Part shown: positions 22,095-28,375 of the stretch, piece after piece
Layout of the letters: every line of letters starts with the position of its first letter
Numbering within the stretch: the first letter of the stretch is position 1
IMG/VR virus record: IMGVR_UViG_3300023199_000049
Span: 1-28,393 of that record
Reading direction: 5' to 3' (one strand)
DNA length: 28,393 bases
Source of the DNA: a virus
The notes under the pieces: generated by a model
The model's input: only the letters and a program-made list of their open reading frames with translations
Databases searched by the model: none
What the model was told of the DNA's origin: nothing
Made by a program: the position numbers and the translations under genes

Positions 22095-23104
22095 GTAATC
22101 CCTATAGCCAGCCATCCATCTCCGGCTACAACAGCTCACCGCCAGCGGACGACAAGTCCTTTGTCGAGAGTAACCGGGTCAAATGGTCGACGCACATCGA
22201 TAAGATCGGCACGCCGCTGAAAACCTTTGCCGAAGCGATCGACTCGGCCGCCCTGGCCGCTTTCGCAGCGACCTTCGGGGCCGGCGCCGGGACATCGGCC
22301 AAGAGCGGCGCCTATACGGTGGCGACCTCCGACAGAGGCAAGACGTTCGTGGTGACCAATGCCCCGACGATTACACTACTCGCGGCAGCCGGGGCGGGGG
22401 ACGGCTTCACGGTAGCCGTGCGCAACGACAACGCGCCAGCGAGCGGCTCGCTCGTCACGATTGACGCCAATGCCTCGGAAACCATCAACGGCGCCTTGAC
22501 CCTCGTGCTCCAACCGGGGGATTCGGCGCTGCTGGTGTGCAATGGCAGCGACTGGTTCGCGCTCGTCGGCGGACACCGTACGCCGGGGATCGAAATCCTG
22601 GCCAACGACACGGCGGCCACGGGCGCGACCATCGATTTCGAGTCGCTGATCTCGAACAAGCACGCGGCCATCCTGCTGGTATTCGATGATCTCGTGCCAG
22701 CCACGGACGCCACGGACCTGTACCTGCGCACCAGCACGGATAACGGCTCCACGTACAGTTCCGGCGCGTCGGATTACCTGTGGACGCGCAACTCTCTTGC
22801 GAGCACGCCGGCCAACACCGCCGCGGGCGACTCCGACTCGGAAATCGAGCTGGCCGTCAATCTCGGGAGCCAGGCGGACGAACAGGCGTCGGGTTTGATT
22901 TGGATCATCAACCCCACCAAAGGCGGCCAGCGGCCAAAGGTCATGTGGTCGATCGCCTATCAGACGGCGTCCGACGCCATGGTCCTGGCAACCGGTGCGG
23001 CGGAACGCGGCACCGTGTCTGCGGTGAACGCCTTCCGCCTGCTCATGTCATCTGGTAATGTGAGCACCATCAATTACACGCTCTACGGGTTCCGAGCATC
23101 ATGA
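22091..23104 (+). CDS. Tail fibre or spike protein
   Basis: A 337-aa protein with several fibre modules in series. Residues 1-55 (MSNPYSQPSISGYNSSPPADDKSFVESNRVKWSTHIDKIGTPLKTFAEAID) resemble the virion-attachment N-terminus found on many phage fibres. A beta module follows (AYTVATSDRGKTFVVTNAPTITLLAAAGAGDGFTVAVRND...TINGALTLVLQPGDSALLVCNGSDWFAL), the pattern of a widespread fibre repeat. The C-terminal ILANDTAATGATIDFESLISNKHAAILLVFDDLVPATDATDLYLRTSTDNGSTYSSGASDYLW and INYTLYGFRAS look like a receptor-binding or structural head. ATG 22091 is in an ATGA overlap with the internal protein. It is short for a full receptor-binding fibre and could act with the beta-helix spikes, perhaps as their adaptor. 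Confidence 0.7.
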   Translation: MSNPYSQPSISGYNSSPPADDKSFVESNRVKWSTHIDKIGTPLKTFAEAIDSAALAAFAATFGAGAGTSAKSGAYTVATSDRGKTFVVTNAPTITLLAAAGAGDGFTVAVRNDNAPASGSLVTIDANASETINGALTLVLQPGDSALLVCNGSDWFALVGGHRTPGIEILANDTAATGATIDFESLISNKHAAILLVFDDLVPATDATDLYLRTSTDNGSTYSSGASDYLWTRNSLASTPANTAAGDSDSEIELAVNLGSQADEQASGLIWIINPTKGGQRPKVMWSIAYQTASDAMVLATGAAERGTVSAVNAFRLLMSSGNVSTINYTLYGFRAS

Positions 23105-23337
23105 AACGCTGGATCGCAGGGATTGGGGCCTCACAGATGACCGCCGAACAGGAGGCCGAAGTGCAGGCTTCTTGGGCCGGGGGCGCGGCCAAAACCGCGG
23201 CACGAGCCGCATCCGCAGCCCGGATCGAGGCTAAGCGCCTGGCTGTAGAGGCGCTGCAGGACTCGCTGCTCGAGGCCGAAGCGCTCAAGCCGCAAGCCGC
23301 CGAGGCGATCAAGCAATGGGCCGCGACGCGCTCTTAA
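23101..23337 (+). CDS. Small helical Ala/Glu-rich protein after the fibre gene
   Basis: A 78-aa all-helical protein starting in an ATGA overlap with the fibre stop (23101-23104). Sequence: MKRWIAGIGASQMTAEQEAEVQASWAGGAAKTAARAASAARIEAKRLAVEALQDSLLEAEALKPQ, with Ala/Arg/Glu heptads suggesting a coiled coil. It may be a fibre accessory, chaperone or assembly factor, but nothing specific is known to me. It is the last gene of the rightward late operon and meets the leftward operon end-on, with a 4-nt overlap (23334-23337). Confidence 0.5.
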   Translation: MKRWIAGIGASQMTAEQEAEVQASWAGGAAKTAARAASAARIEAKRLAVEALQDSLLEAEALKPQAAEAIKQWAATRS

Positions 23338-23567
23338 GGGCCTCGCTCTACTTTGCTCAGCGGCCTTAGCCTTGCGCCGCGGATCGGCTTCCTTCCGCGA
23401 TTTCCTGCGGCCTTGGGGCCGACCACGTACATCGCCCACAGCTCGCAGCCGAGCTTGCCGTCAGCGCATTCCTGCCAGCGTGGGCAACGCGTAGGACGCT
23501 CGCACGGTGGCGGGCGCTGCGCCTGGATGCTCTCTGCGAGCCTCCCGGGGTCCGGGCCTATGGTCAT
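23334..23567 (-). CDS. Small Cys-motif protein, last gene of the leftward operon
   Basis: A 77-aa minus-strand protein starting in an ATGA overlap with the exonuclease stop (23564-23567). The centre is PPPCERPTRCPRWQECADGKLGCELWAMYV, four Cys spaced C-x5-C-x5-C-x5-C, a pattern that recurs in small phage and bacterial proteins and may bind zinc. The end is basic (GNRGRKPIRGARLRPLSKVERG). No enzyme function is known. Placement after the exonuclease suggests a recombination or regulatory accessory. Its end overlaps the end of the rightward operon by 4 nt, so any terminator would have to lie in coding DNA. Confidence 0.55.
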   Translation of the reverse strand: MTIGPDPGRLAESIQAQRPPPCERPTRCPRWQECADGKLGCELWAMYVVGPKAAGNRGRKPIRGARLRPLSKVERGP

Positions 23568-24190
23568 GCAGCACCTCCGATCTTGGCGCCGACCTTCCGC
23601 TTCGCCCGCTCGAGCTCGGCCGCGAACTCCAGGACAGCGCTCGATAGTGCCTCGATCTGCGCCTCGTCCCGGTGCACACGCCGGATGACGCTCGGCAACA
23701 TCGGCGAGTAAGCGACAAAATCAAGCCACTGCAGATCGCATATCCAGATCACTCCGACGATCTGCGCCATGTATTTCTCCGGCACACCCTCGTCGAGCAG
23801 GCTCTTTACGTGCTGCACCGGCATCGCGCACTTGACCTCGATCCCCCCGACATCCCCCACTAGAGCATCAGGGCTGCACCCCACGGCGCCATCGTGGGCG
23901 GTGACAAACCCCACCTTGCGTGCGGTCTCGCCACTCGTCAGCTCATACCATGGGATCGCTTCCCGCTCCAGGATCTCCCCCCTGTCGGTCCCATACGACG
24001 AGAAATCCTCCATCGAATAGCCGAGCATCTGCTCTGCGATCAGCCGGCACTGGTACGTGCGCGGCATCTCGCCCGTGCGAGGCTTTAGCGCTGGGGTGAC
24101 AATTTGGTCGAACGCGCTAGCGGTCGGCCGGCCAGCGCGTAGCGCCAACCATTGCTCCGAGCCCTGGGCCACGTTGTGGATGACGCTCAT
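23564..24190 (-). CDS. YqaJ/lambda-exonuclease-like recombination nuclease
   Basis: A 208-aa exonuclease of the lambda Exo/YqaJ superfamily, expected to resect double-stranded ends 5' to 3' so that the ERF-type annealing protein can pair strands. Motifs: GSEQWLALRAGRPTAS (10-25), the YqaJ start motif; RGEILEREAIPWYE (70-83); GCSPDALV (104-111) with Asp108; and the PD-(D/E)XK pair GIEVK (116-120), Glu118 and Lys120. The helix motif YMAQIVGVIWIC (140-151, Gln143) follows. All core residues are present and the length is normal. ATG 24190 overlaps the nuclease before it (ATGA, 24187-24190). Its partner annealing gene is 1 kb upstream in the same operon. Confidence 0.88.
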   Translation of the reverse strand: MSVIHNVAQGSEQWLALRAGRPTASAFDQIVTPALKPRTGEMPRTYQCRLIAEQMLGYSMEDFSSYGTDRGEILEREAIPWYELTSGETARKVGFVTAHDGAVGCSPDALVGDVGGIEVKCAMPVQHVKSLLDEGVPEKYMAQIVGVIWICDLQWLDFVAYSPMLPSVIRRVHRDEAQIEALSSAVLEFAAELERAKRKVGAKIGGAA

Positions 24191-24558
24191 GATTGAGCGA
24201 CCAGGCAGGCGAATTGGTCGACGGTCATCGAGATAGGTTCCCCGCCTCGATCCGGCCAGATCGCTGGGGCCAGATCATGCGGATCGACGAAGGCGCGCCA
24301 CGGCCGCCGACTGGCGCGCCAAAACAGCACCGGGCGGCTCCTGCGCTGCTCGGCCTGTCGCACTGCCTGGCTCCAATATGCGGCCAGCCATCGCTCAGCG
24401 TACTTGATCTCGATGCACCATCCGGGCACATCTAGGCTGTCGGCGCCTCCGTCGCGTGCCGCACCCAGGCGCCGGCGTAGCGGCACGCCCAGGAGCGTGC
24501 CGAGCAGTGCCAAGAGATCACGTTCCCCGCGCGCGCCCTTTCTCCTGCTATTTGTCAT
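24187..24558 (-). CDS. Hjc-like PD-(D/E)XK nuclease (putative Holliday junction resolvase)
   Basis: A 123-aa small nuclease; ATG 24558 is chosen since upstream in-frame residues are a shadow of the next gene. It has the order Lys7/Arg10 with Glu12 (RRKGARGERDLLALL), Asp43 (GGADSLDVPGWCIEIK) and Glu50-x-Lys52, as in Hjc-like resolvases and small phage PD-(D/E)XK endonucleases. The rest (YWSQAVRQAEQRRSRPVLFWRASRRPWRAFV) forms the usual sheet and helix. The predicted role is resolving branched DNA or trimming ends in recombination or packaging; the true substrate cannot be told from sequence. It overlaps the upstream gene by 11 nt. Confidence 0.72.
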   Translation of the reverse strand: MTNSRRKGARGERDLLALLGTLLGVPLRRRLGAARDGGADSLDVPGWCIEIKYAERWLAAYWSQAVRQAEQRRSRPVLFWRASRRPWRAFVDPHDLAPAIWPDRGGEPISMTVDQFACLVAQS

Positions 24559-24874
24559 CTTTGCGATCCAGACGCTCGATTTCGGCCAGTAGCAAAGCGG
24601 CAGCGCGTACCAGGTCTCGTCGTGTATCCTTCGGTTTCCACCACGATGGATCCCACGGCCATGGCGTGGGGACCGGCCCCATAAGCGCCCGGCCACGGAC
24701 CGTCAAGCAGACGTGCAGCGCGTAGCATCCGGCCGCGGCCGCAAGTTCGCCATGGGCCCATTGATCGTCATGTTCTGCTGTCCAGCCCTCCTCGTAGATC
24801 TGACGGTGGCGTTCGTCCAGCACGTCGGCTGCAGCTGGCGCAAGCGCGCGGTAAGACTGCTCTTTCGGCTCCAT
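24548..24874 (-). CDS. Phage protein of the ERxRQI...WPWDPSWWKPKD type
   Basis: A 108-aa protein of a family very common in phage early regions. It has VLDERHRQIYEEGWTAEHDDQWAHGELAAAAGCYAL, then WPWDPSWWKPKDTRRDLVRAAALLLAEIERLDR. The HDD...GELAxAAxCYA and W-PWD--WWKPKD...RRDLVRAAALLLAEIERLD patterns are the landmarks. The family is helical and has been compared with MazG-like nucleotide hydrolases, but no full EExxE catalytic set is evident, so no reaction is claimed. ATG 24874 (MEPKEQSYRALAP) is chosen for its TAATG overlap with the preceding gene; extra N-terminal residues would be shadow sequence. Confidence 0.68.
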   Translation of the reverse strand: MEPKEQSYRALAPAAADVLDERHRQIYEEGWTAEHDDQWAHGELAAAAGCYALHVCLTVRGRALMGPVPTPWPWDPSWWKPKDTRRDLVRAAALLLAEIERLDRKDDK

Positions 24875-25113
24875 TACTCGTACCCCCTGCGTCCGCCTTC
24901 GACAGCTCGCCGAGCCGTGGTGGGGGAAACCCCGAATGCGACGCCAACCTGACGCCATGAGCGGCCTGCCCGATGCAGGGCGCGGGCCTCGACTATCTGC
25001 TCCTCGCAGAGCGCGCGAGGCCGACTATGGCGTAGTTCGCGGCCGGCCTGTACGTGCAGGTCATCCAGGCGCAGACGCAGGGCGATATATGCGCCGAGCG
25101 GGGGCGCGCTCAT
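24874..25113 (-). CDS. Small helix-turn-helix protein, 79 aa
   Basis: A 79-aa protein from ATG 25113 (ATGA overlap with the ERF stop). The N-terminal half (MSAPPLGAYIALRLRLDDLHVQAGRELRHSRPRALCEEQI) is a helix with a charged linker. The C-terminal half, VEARALHRAGRSWRQVGVAFGVSPTTARRAVEG, is a resolvase/Hin-like HTH (RSWRQVGVAFGVSPTTARRAV, residues 51-71). It could be a DNA-binding regulator or recombination accessory. No catalytic domain is attached. Its position between recombination genes would let it act with them or control the operon. Confidence 0.6.
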   Translation of the reverse strand: MSAPPLGAYIALRLRLDDLHVQAGRELRHSRPRALCEEQIVEARALHRAGRSWRQVGVAFGVSPTTARRAVEGGRRGYE

Positions 25114-25853
25114 CGCTCGCGCTCGCTGACGAGCCGGTCGAGGCGCGGGTACAGGCCCGACAGGATGGCGTTGTAGTGCTCGGCGCTCGGCGCGCCATCG
25201 ACCTCGACCTGCGCATACTGGAGGAACTTGAGCTCGTCGATGCCGGCTGCCCGCACGCGGGAGCGTAGACTGGCCGCTTGCTCCTCGCTGATGGGAGATC
25301 CTACCTTTCGGGCGTCGTCTTGGTCCGGCTCGATGTAGACGAGGTTTAACGCATCTCGCAGCGCGTAGCGCGCTGCGTACGACGCGGCCGAGCCGTCTGC
25401 CTGCTCGGAGCTCGTGCCCGGCGGGCCGCCGGCGGTGCGTACGGTAAAGCTGTTCGTTCGCGAGTGCCCGCCGGCGTGCAGGAGCGTCATACTGCATGTC
25501 ACCTGCTTGTCCCACGCCTCGTGGTCGCGCGTCACGGCGAATCCTGCCTCAAGCAGGAGCGGGCGCAGATGCTCCATGATCTCCTCGTAGCTCGCGTACC
25601 GACTGCGTACTGATCCGTCTTTTCCGCGAATGACACGCGTAGCCGTGATTGGGCGCAGGCGCGCCTGCAATTGCACAAACGCGCGATTGAACTCCTGCTC
25701 TGCCTGCCTGGCTATGACGCGCATCTGCACGTCGAGCAGCTTGTCGATCTTCCCTGGGTCGAGGCGTTCCAGATCCACGCCGCGCAGCATATCGACGACG
25801 GATAGGGGTTGGAGCGCCTTCGGCTCGTGTGGCTCAAGATGCCTATTGGTCAT
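25110..25853 (-). CDS. erf: ERF-family single-strand annealing protein
   Basis: A 247-aa member of the ERF superfamily of phage recombinases that bind single-stranded DNA and anneal complementary strands. The typical core runs from about residue 40 to 180: IDKLLDVQMRVIARQAEQEFNRAFVQLQARL, RYASYEEIMEHLRPLLLEAGFAVTRDHE, and the family signature EQADGSAASYAARYALRDALNLVY (150-173). The C-terminal part (EEQAASLRSRVRAAGIDELKFLQYAQVEVDGAPSAEHYNAIL) looks like the variable tail used for partner binding. It forms a natural pair with the YqaJ-like exonuclease further down the operon. Start ATG 25853 overlaps the upstream stop (ATGA). Confidence 0.88.
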   Translation of the reverse strand: MTNRHLEPHEPKALQPLSVVDMLRGVDLERLDPGKIDKLLDVQMRVIARQAEQEFNRAFVQLQARLRPITATRVIRGKDGSVRSRYASYEEIMEHLRPLLLEAGFAVTRDHEAWDKQVTCSMTLLHAGGHSRTNSFTVRTAGGPPGTSSEQADGSAASYAARYALRDALNLVYIEPDQDDARKVGSPISEEQAASLRSRVRAAGIDELKFLQYAQVEVDGAPSAEHYNAILSGLYPRLDRLVSERER

Positions 25854-26119
25854 TTCATGGTCTCCTTTACGGCTGCCACGATCTCGTTTGCACTGGCGCG
25901 CAGCTGAGCTAGCAGCTCGGCAGCCGTACGCGCATTGCCCGCCTCAGCGTCCAGCGCGGCGACGCACGCTTGCTCCAGCGTGGCGTGGTAAGTGTACCGC
26001 TTACTCTCCACGGGCTGCTGTTTTTTAGCTGAATAACCTTCCAATGTTTCCTCCAATATCCACCCGTAGGTGTATCGGCGCACGCCAAACCGACTGCACA
26101 ATCTTATGTAGCTCTTCAT
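25850..26119 (-). CDS. Hypothetical early protein, 89 aa
   Basis: An 89-aa protein of unknown function directly upstream of erf, with an ATGA overlap at 25850-25853. ATG 26119 has AGGAA upstream at suitable spacing. Residues 1-45 (MKSYIRLCSRFGVRRYTYGWILEETLEGYSAKKQQPVESKRYTYHA) predict a small beta sheet. Residues 46-89 form a helix (TLEQACVAALDAEAGNARTAAELLAQLRASANEIVAAVKETM). No family is recognised. The tight coupling suggests cotranslation with the annealing protein. Confidence 0.55.
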   Translation of the reverse strand: MKSYIRLCSRFGVRRYTYGWILEETLEGYSAKKQQPVESKRYTYHATLEQACVAALDAEAGNARTAAELLAQLRASANEIVAAVKETMK

Positions 26120-26135
26120 TAGAATTCCTGTTCCC

Positions 26136-26750
26136 TCACGGCCGCAACCGCAGAAGCCGCTGCGTCAGATCTTCGCTCTGAGCGGCTTTTACCGCCCGGC
26201 CCGTCCGCTCGAAAGCTGCGGCACTCCTTGCATAGCTCGCGGCACTCCTTGCAGCACTCACAGCGTGCACGGCGCACGCCTCGCTCGCCGCACGTGCGGC
26301 ATACGCTGCACGTGCGTCGTACGGGATGTTTTCATCATCCCATGCGGCATATGCGGCATACGCCGCGCTGCGCGCATGCTGCACGATGCCCTCTTCGCCG
26401 TCTGCCAGGTACCGCCGCACTACGTCAGGTGCATCCCACAGACCGATTACCTGGAGCGCACACCAGCGCGCGTATGCGCGGAGGGCTTCTGTCGCATCTG
26501 CGATCCACAGATACTCGCGGCGCATAGCGCAGGCTTTATTGCGCCCCTGTATAACCTGCCCTGACAACACGACGCGACCCACTACAGGGCTAATCGCGAA
26601 TGACAGTGCATCGCAAGCCGATGTGCTGCCATGAAACCCCCATTTGCACAGCTCTATGGGGGCTTCTACGCTGTAAATATGGCCTACTTCCACAAACCCG
26701 AACTCCCCGCCGTGGGCCAAAAAATGCCAGGCTTCGATGGCTTTGCTCAT
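26136..26750 (-). CDS. AWHFL-type phage protein with Ala-Tyr-rich repeats (DUF7666-like)
   Basis: A 204-aa protein. The front reads IEAWHFLAHGGEFGFVEVGHIYSVEAPIELCKWGFHGSTSACDALSFAISPVVGRVVLSGQVIQGRNKACAMRREYLWIADATEALRAYARWCALQV. This is the pattern of a phage/bacterial family (resembling DUF7666) in which AWHFL, Cys-x2-G-x-H and VVLSG-like strands recur; its function is unknown to me. Residues 126-182 are an Ala/Arg/Tyr/Ser repeat zone (AAYAAYAAWDD, AAYAARAASEACA, AARSAASYARSAAAF), with tandem GCATACGCC-like DNA. The repeats probably form a helical array. The gene has an ATGA overlap with the one before it (26747-26750). Confidence 0.65.
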   Translation of the reverse strand: MSKAIEAWHFLAHGGEFGFVEVGHIYSVEAPIELCKWGFHGSTSACDALSFAISPVVGRVVLSGQVIQGRNKACAMRREYLWIADATEALRAYARWCALQVIGLWDAPDVVRRYLADGEEGIVQHARSAAYAAYAAWDDENIPYDARAAYAARAASEACAVHAVSAARSAASYARSAAAFERTGRAVKAAQSEDLTQRLLRLRP

Positions 26751-26935
26751 GCTGCATCCCCTGACGTAAACCGCTCCATGTTATCCCTCACGCGGCGCAT
26801 GGTCGCCTCAAGGTCCGCGCGCTCGAGCACGACTGCGCGGCCCTCGACATCCCAGCTCATCCGCAGGCCGTACTCCTGTGCCAGCCTGTGCAGCAACGCG
26901 AGCGGCACATCATCGGGCAGGTGTACAGTGGTCAT
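26747..26935 (-). CDS. Small hypothetical early protein, 62 aa
   Basis: A 62-aa unrecognised protein with a good upstream site (GGGGAGA about 8 nt before ATG 26935). It begins MTTVHLPDDVPLALLHRLAQEYGLRMSWDVEGRAVVLERADLEATMRRVRDNMERF, predicting a strand-helix-strand-helix unit, possibly a small dimer. It could bind nucleic acid or a host protein, but no motif supports that. It is coupled by ATGA to the next gene downstream. Confidence 0.5.
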   Translation of the reverse strand: MTTVHLPDDVPLALLHRLAQEYGLRMSWDVEGRAVVLERADLEATMRRVRDNMERFTSGDAA

Positions 26936-26937
26936 TT

Positions 26938-27288
26938 TTAGTCTCCCCGGCGAGGTGCTTTCGGACAGAATCGAGAAACCGTCTCTACGGCCAGTCGTGG
27001 GCCTGCCATTAACTCGTTCGGCAGCTCGGCGACCTCATTAAACACAGTCCGCTCAACATATTTCAATTGGCCTATATGCTCGCGCAGGAGCGCCTGCCGA
27101 CGTAGAGCTTCTCGTTTGATGAACGCACTTAGGTCATTGCACAGCGCAGTCGCCTCCTCCATCGTAAGTTGGATAAAGCCTTCGTCATCTGCGATTGCGG
27201 TTATTTGCAAGCAGACACCGCGCCCGTCTCCGCCCCAGAACTCTTTTAGTATGTGCCATTGCATTTCAGTGTTGATGTTAGTTCCCAT
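26938..27288 (-). CDS. Hypothetical early protein, 116 aa
   Basis: A 116-aa protein starting at ATG 27288 after AGGAT; the frame reaches further upstream but that part is shadow. It has a beta-hairpin front (MQWHILKEFWGGDGRGVCLQITAIADDEGFIQLT) and a helical middle with LTMEEATALCNDLSAFIKREALRRQALLREHIGQLKYVERTVFNEVAELP. The short phrase IQLTMEEATALCNDLSAFI is a form seen in many phage and mobile-element proteins of unknown job. No catalytic residues are visible. It lies in the middle of the early operon. Confidence 0.55.
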   Translation of the reverse strand: MGTNINTEMQWHILKEFWGGDGRGVCLQITAIADDEGFIQLTMEEATALCNDLSAFIKREALRRQALLREHIGQLKYVERTVFNEVAELPNELMAGPRLAVETVSRFCPKAPRRGD

Positions 27289-27293
27289 GATTG

Positions 27294-27458
27294 CTATCCT
27301 CGTTTGCGACGGCGCGTTTCCCGCAATCGGTCGCACACCCAGTGGTGGTGCGGCTTGCAGTGTGCGCGGATCAGCGCGATGGCGTTGTTGAGCACTGCAT
27401 AGTCGTACGTTTCCAGCCATTCCTGGTATTCATGCCACTCCTGCGAAGAAGAACTCAC
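27294..27458 (-). CDS. Very small basic early protein, 54 aa
   Basis: A 54-aa protein read from GTG 27458 in a GTGA overlap with the stop of the small membrane protein before it. Sequence pattern: a short acidic start (MSSSSQEWHEYQEWLETYDYAVLNNAIALIRAHC), one helix, then His/Trp/Arg-rich KPHHHWVCDRLRETRRRKRG. The basic tail could bind nucleic acid. An earlier ATG in frame would add Gly/Arg-rich shadow residues and was rejected. Function is unknown. Confidence 0.45.
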   Translation of the reverse strand: MSSSSQEWHEYQEWLETYDYAVLNNAIALIRAHCKPHHHWVCDRLRETRRRKRG

Positions 27459-27568
27459 GCCATCCACCCCAGCGCCCGCGCTGTGGCGTACAGCATCACC
27501 GCCACCGCCGCCAGCTCGGCGGCGTTTCGCAGCCAATATTCTGCGACTTTCTTCTCATATCTGTTCAT
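27455..27568 (-). CDS. Single-span small membrane protein, 37 aa
   Basis: A 37-aa ORF with a strong GGAGGAG ribosome-binding site just before ATG 27568. It overlaps the upstream gene by 14 nt and is coupled to the next by GTGA. It has a charged start (MNRYEKKVAEYWLRNAAEL) and one predicted membrane helix (AAVAVMLYATARALGWMA). It may be a phage inner-membrane micropeptide acting on the host envelope or excluding other phages, but this is only a guess from the layout. Confidence 0.5.
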   Translation of the reverse strand: MNRYEKKVAEYWLRNAAELAAVAVMLYATARALGWMA

Positions 27569-27890
27569 TGTGCTCCTCCACTTCCTTCGCGACACGTTCG
27601 GCCTCATCGCGCGCCCAGAGCCGGCATAAGACGCGCCACTCATGCAGGAGTATGCGCTCTACGTCCTCGCGGGGGTCGATCCAGACCCGGACGCGCTCGA
27701 TCTCCTCGCGCAGACGACTGAGCAGGTCCAGGCCTTCGTCGGCGGCCCACTCAGTCAGCTCATCCATCCAGTTACCCTGCACGGCGGCCTCATACAGCTC
27801 CTCGGCCAGCTCGTCGATGCGGTCCTGCCCGGCCTCGTATGCATCGACCTCGGCCATGTGGTTGGCCAGGTCGGTATCTACTGTACCCAC
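27555..27890 (-). CDS. Acidic early protein, first gene of the leftward operon
   Basis: A 111-aa acidic helical protein. The start is GTG 27890, supported by AGGAGG (27901-27896) five bases ahead. The sequence is rich in Glu/Asp/Leu/Ala: MGTVDTDLANHMAEVDAYEAGQDRIDELAEELYEAAVQGNWMDELTEWAADEGLDLLSRLREEIERVRVWIDPREDVERILLHEWRVLCRL. It has no Cys motif or membrane span. Strong negative charge and small size fit a DNA-mimic or host-protein-binding early product, but this is unproven. It is the promoter-proximal gene of the operon containing the recombination genes. Confidence 0.55.
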   Translation of the reverse strand: MGTVDTDLANHMAEVDAYEAGQDRIDELAEELYEAAVQGNWMDELTEWAADEGLDLLSRLREEIERVRVWIDPREDVERILLHEWRVLCRLWARDEAERVAKEVEEHNEQI

Positions 27891-27905
27891 GATTGCCTCC
27901 TGTAG

Positions 27906-27923
27906 ATGTCATCGTGATGCCAT
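27906..27923. promoter_or_regulatory. Candidate operator palindrome
   Basis: ATGTCATCGTGATGCCAT is an 18-bp near-palindrome in which seven of nine base pairs match, in the 91-bp gap between divergent genes. It starts two bases downstream of the predicted leftward -10 box and covers the predicted start of transcription. A bound dimer of the HTH regulator encoded at 27982 could thus block leftward transcription. No second copy was found by eye. Confidence 0.45.
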
Positions 27924-27924
27924 G

Positions 27925-27953
27925 AGGCTAGCTTATGCGGCAGGGCTAGTCAA
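27925..27953 (-). promoter_or_regulatory. Predicted leftward early promoter
   Basis: Read on the minus strand, TTGACT (27953-27948) is separated by 17 bp from TAGCCT (27930-27925). The -35 matches the sigma-70 consensus in five of six positions; the -10 is weaker (three of six). The expected start near 27918 would give a 28-nt leader with AGGAGG before GTG 27890. It would drive the 27890-23334 operon. Confidence 0.5.
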
Positions 27954-27975
27954 CGGCAAAGTGTTCGTCTATTAT
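27947..27975 (+). promoter_or_regulatory. Predicted rightward promoter for the HTH gene (leaderless)
   Basis: TATTAT (27970-27975) is a good -10. The six bases 17 bp upstream (TAGTCA, 27947-27952) match -35 in four of six and overlap the leftward -35. Only six bases separate the -10 from ATG 27982, so transcription would begin at or next to the A of the start codon. No Shine-Dalgarno precedes this ATG, fitting a leaderless message like that of lambda cI from PRM. Confidence 0.5.
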
Positions 27976-27981
27976 CGCTCC

Positions 27982-28182
27982 ATGGCAAAAGATAATCGTG
28001 GATATTTGGAACTAGTGCGCTGGGGCGGCACCCCTTCGAGGGCGGCGCGCGCGCTCGGGATCAGCCGTCAGCGGCTGCACAATTGGGCGGTCCGGGGCGT
28101 GCCCATCGACCAGTTCATCGAAATTTCCAGGCGCACTGGGATCCCTCGGCAGCGCCTGCGCCCCGACCTGTACGAGGAGTGA
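27982..28182 (+). CDS. Cro/YdaS-like HTH regulator
   Basis: A 66-aa DNA-binding protein. Residues 9-36 hold the HTH (LELVRWGGTPSRAARALGISRQRLHNWAVRG). The end VPIDQFIEISRRTGIPRQRLRPDLYEE has the TGIPRxxLRPDLY tail typical of the YdaS/Cro-like group. ATG 27982 is chosen over upstream in-frame codons because the preceding residues show no HTH-like coding pattern and a good -10 lies just ahead. It probably binds the palindrome in the intergenic region and helps decide between early gene expression and its own. Whether it acts as repressor or Cro cannot be decided; no second regulator is seen in the window. Confidence 0.78.
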   Translation: MAKDNRGYLELVRWGGTPSRAARALGISRQRLHNWAVRGVPIDQFIEISRRTGIPRQRLRPDLYEE

Positions 28183-28186
28183 TCCA

Positions 28187-28375
28187 ATGCTCGCACGCCT
28201 AGGTATAGCGTTGTTTGTGCTTAGCTTTTTGATTGGCGCGGTGATTTTTGGCACGGGTGTTGCATTAACCCTGGAGCTGCGCAGCTTTATGCCGGCAGTG
28301 GTGCTCGGTGGGGCCGGGTTTCTCATCCTTGGCGCCGGCCGGCTCGTGCTGTGGATCCTCGCCGGCGATGTCTGA
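28187..28375 (+). CDS. Two-helix membrane protein, 62 aa
   Basis: A 62-aa protein with a GAGGAG ribosome-binding site (28174-28179) seven bases before ATG 28187. It has two hydrophobic stretches, residues 5-27 (LGIALFVLSFLIGAVIFGTGVAL) and 34-58 (FMPAVVLGGAGFLILGAGRLVLWIL), around a short polar loop. It has no holin-like charged tail and no enzyme motif. It may be a superinfection or membrane accessory gene downstream of the regulator; the function is unknown. The next start overlaps its end. Confidence 0.55.
   Translation: MLARLGIALFVLSFLIGAVIFGTGVALTLELRSFMPAVVLGGAGFLILGAGRLVLWILAGDV

Noticed and set aside
23378-23399. CGCGGA...TCCGCG inverted repeat as a possible terminator between the converging operons
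   Set aside because: Six-bp stem with a 10-nt loop, no T-run after it on either strand, and within coding DNA.
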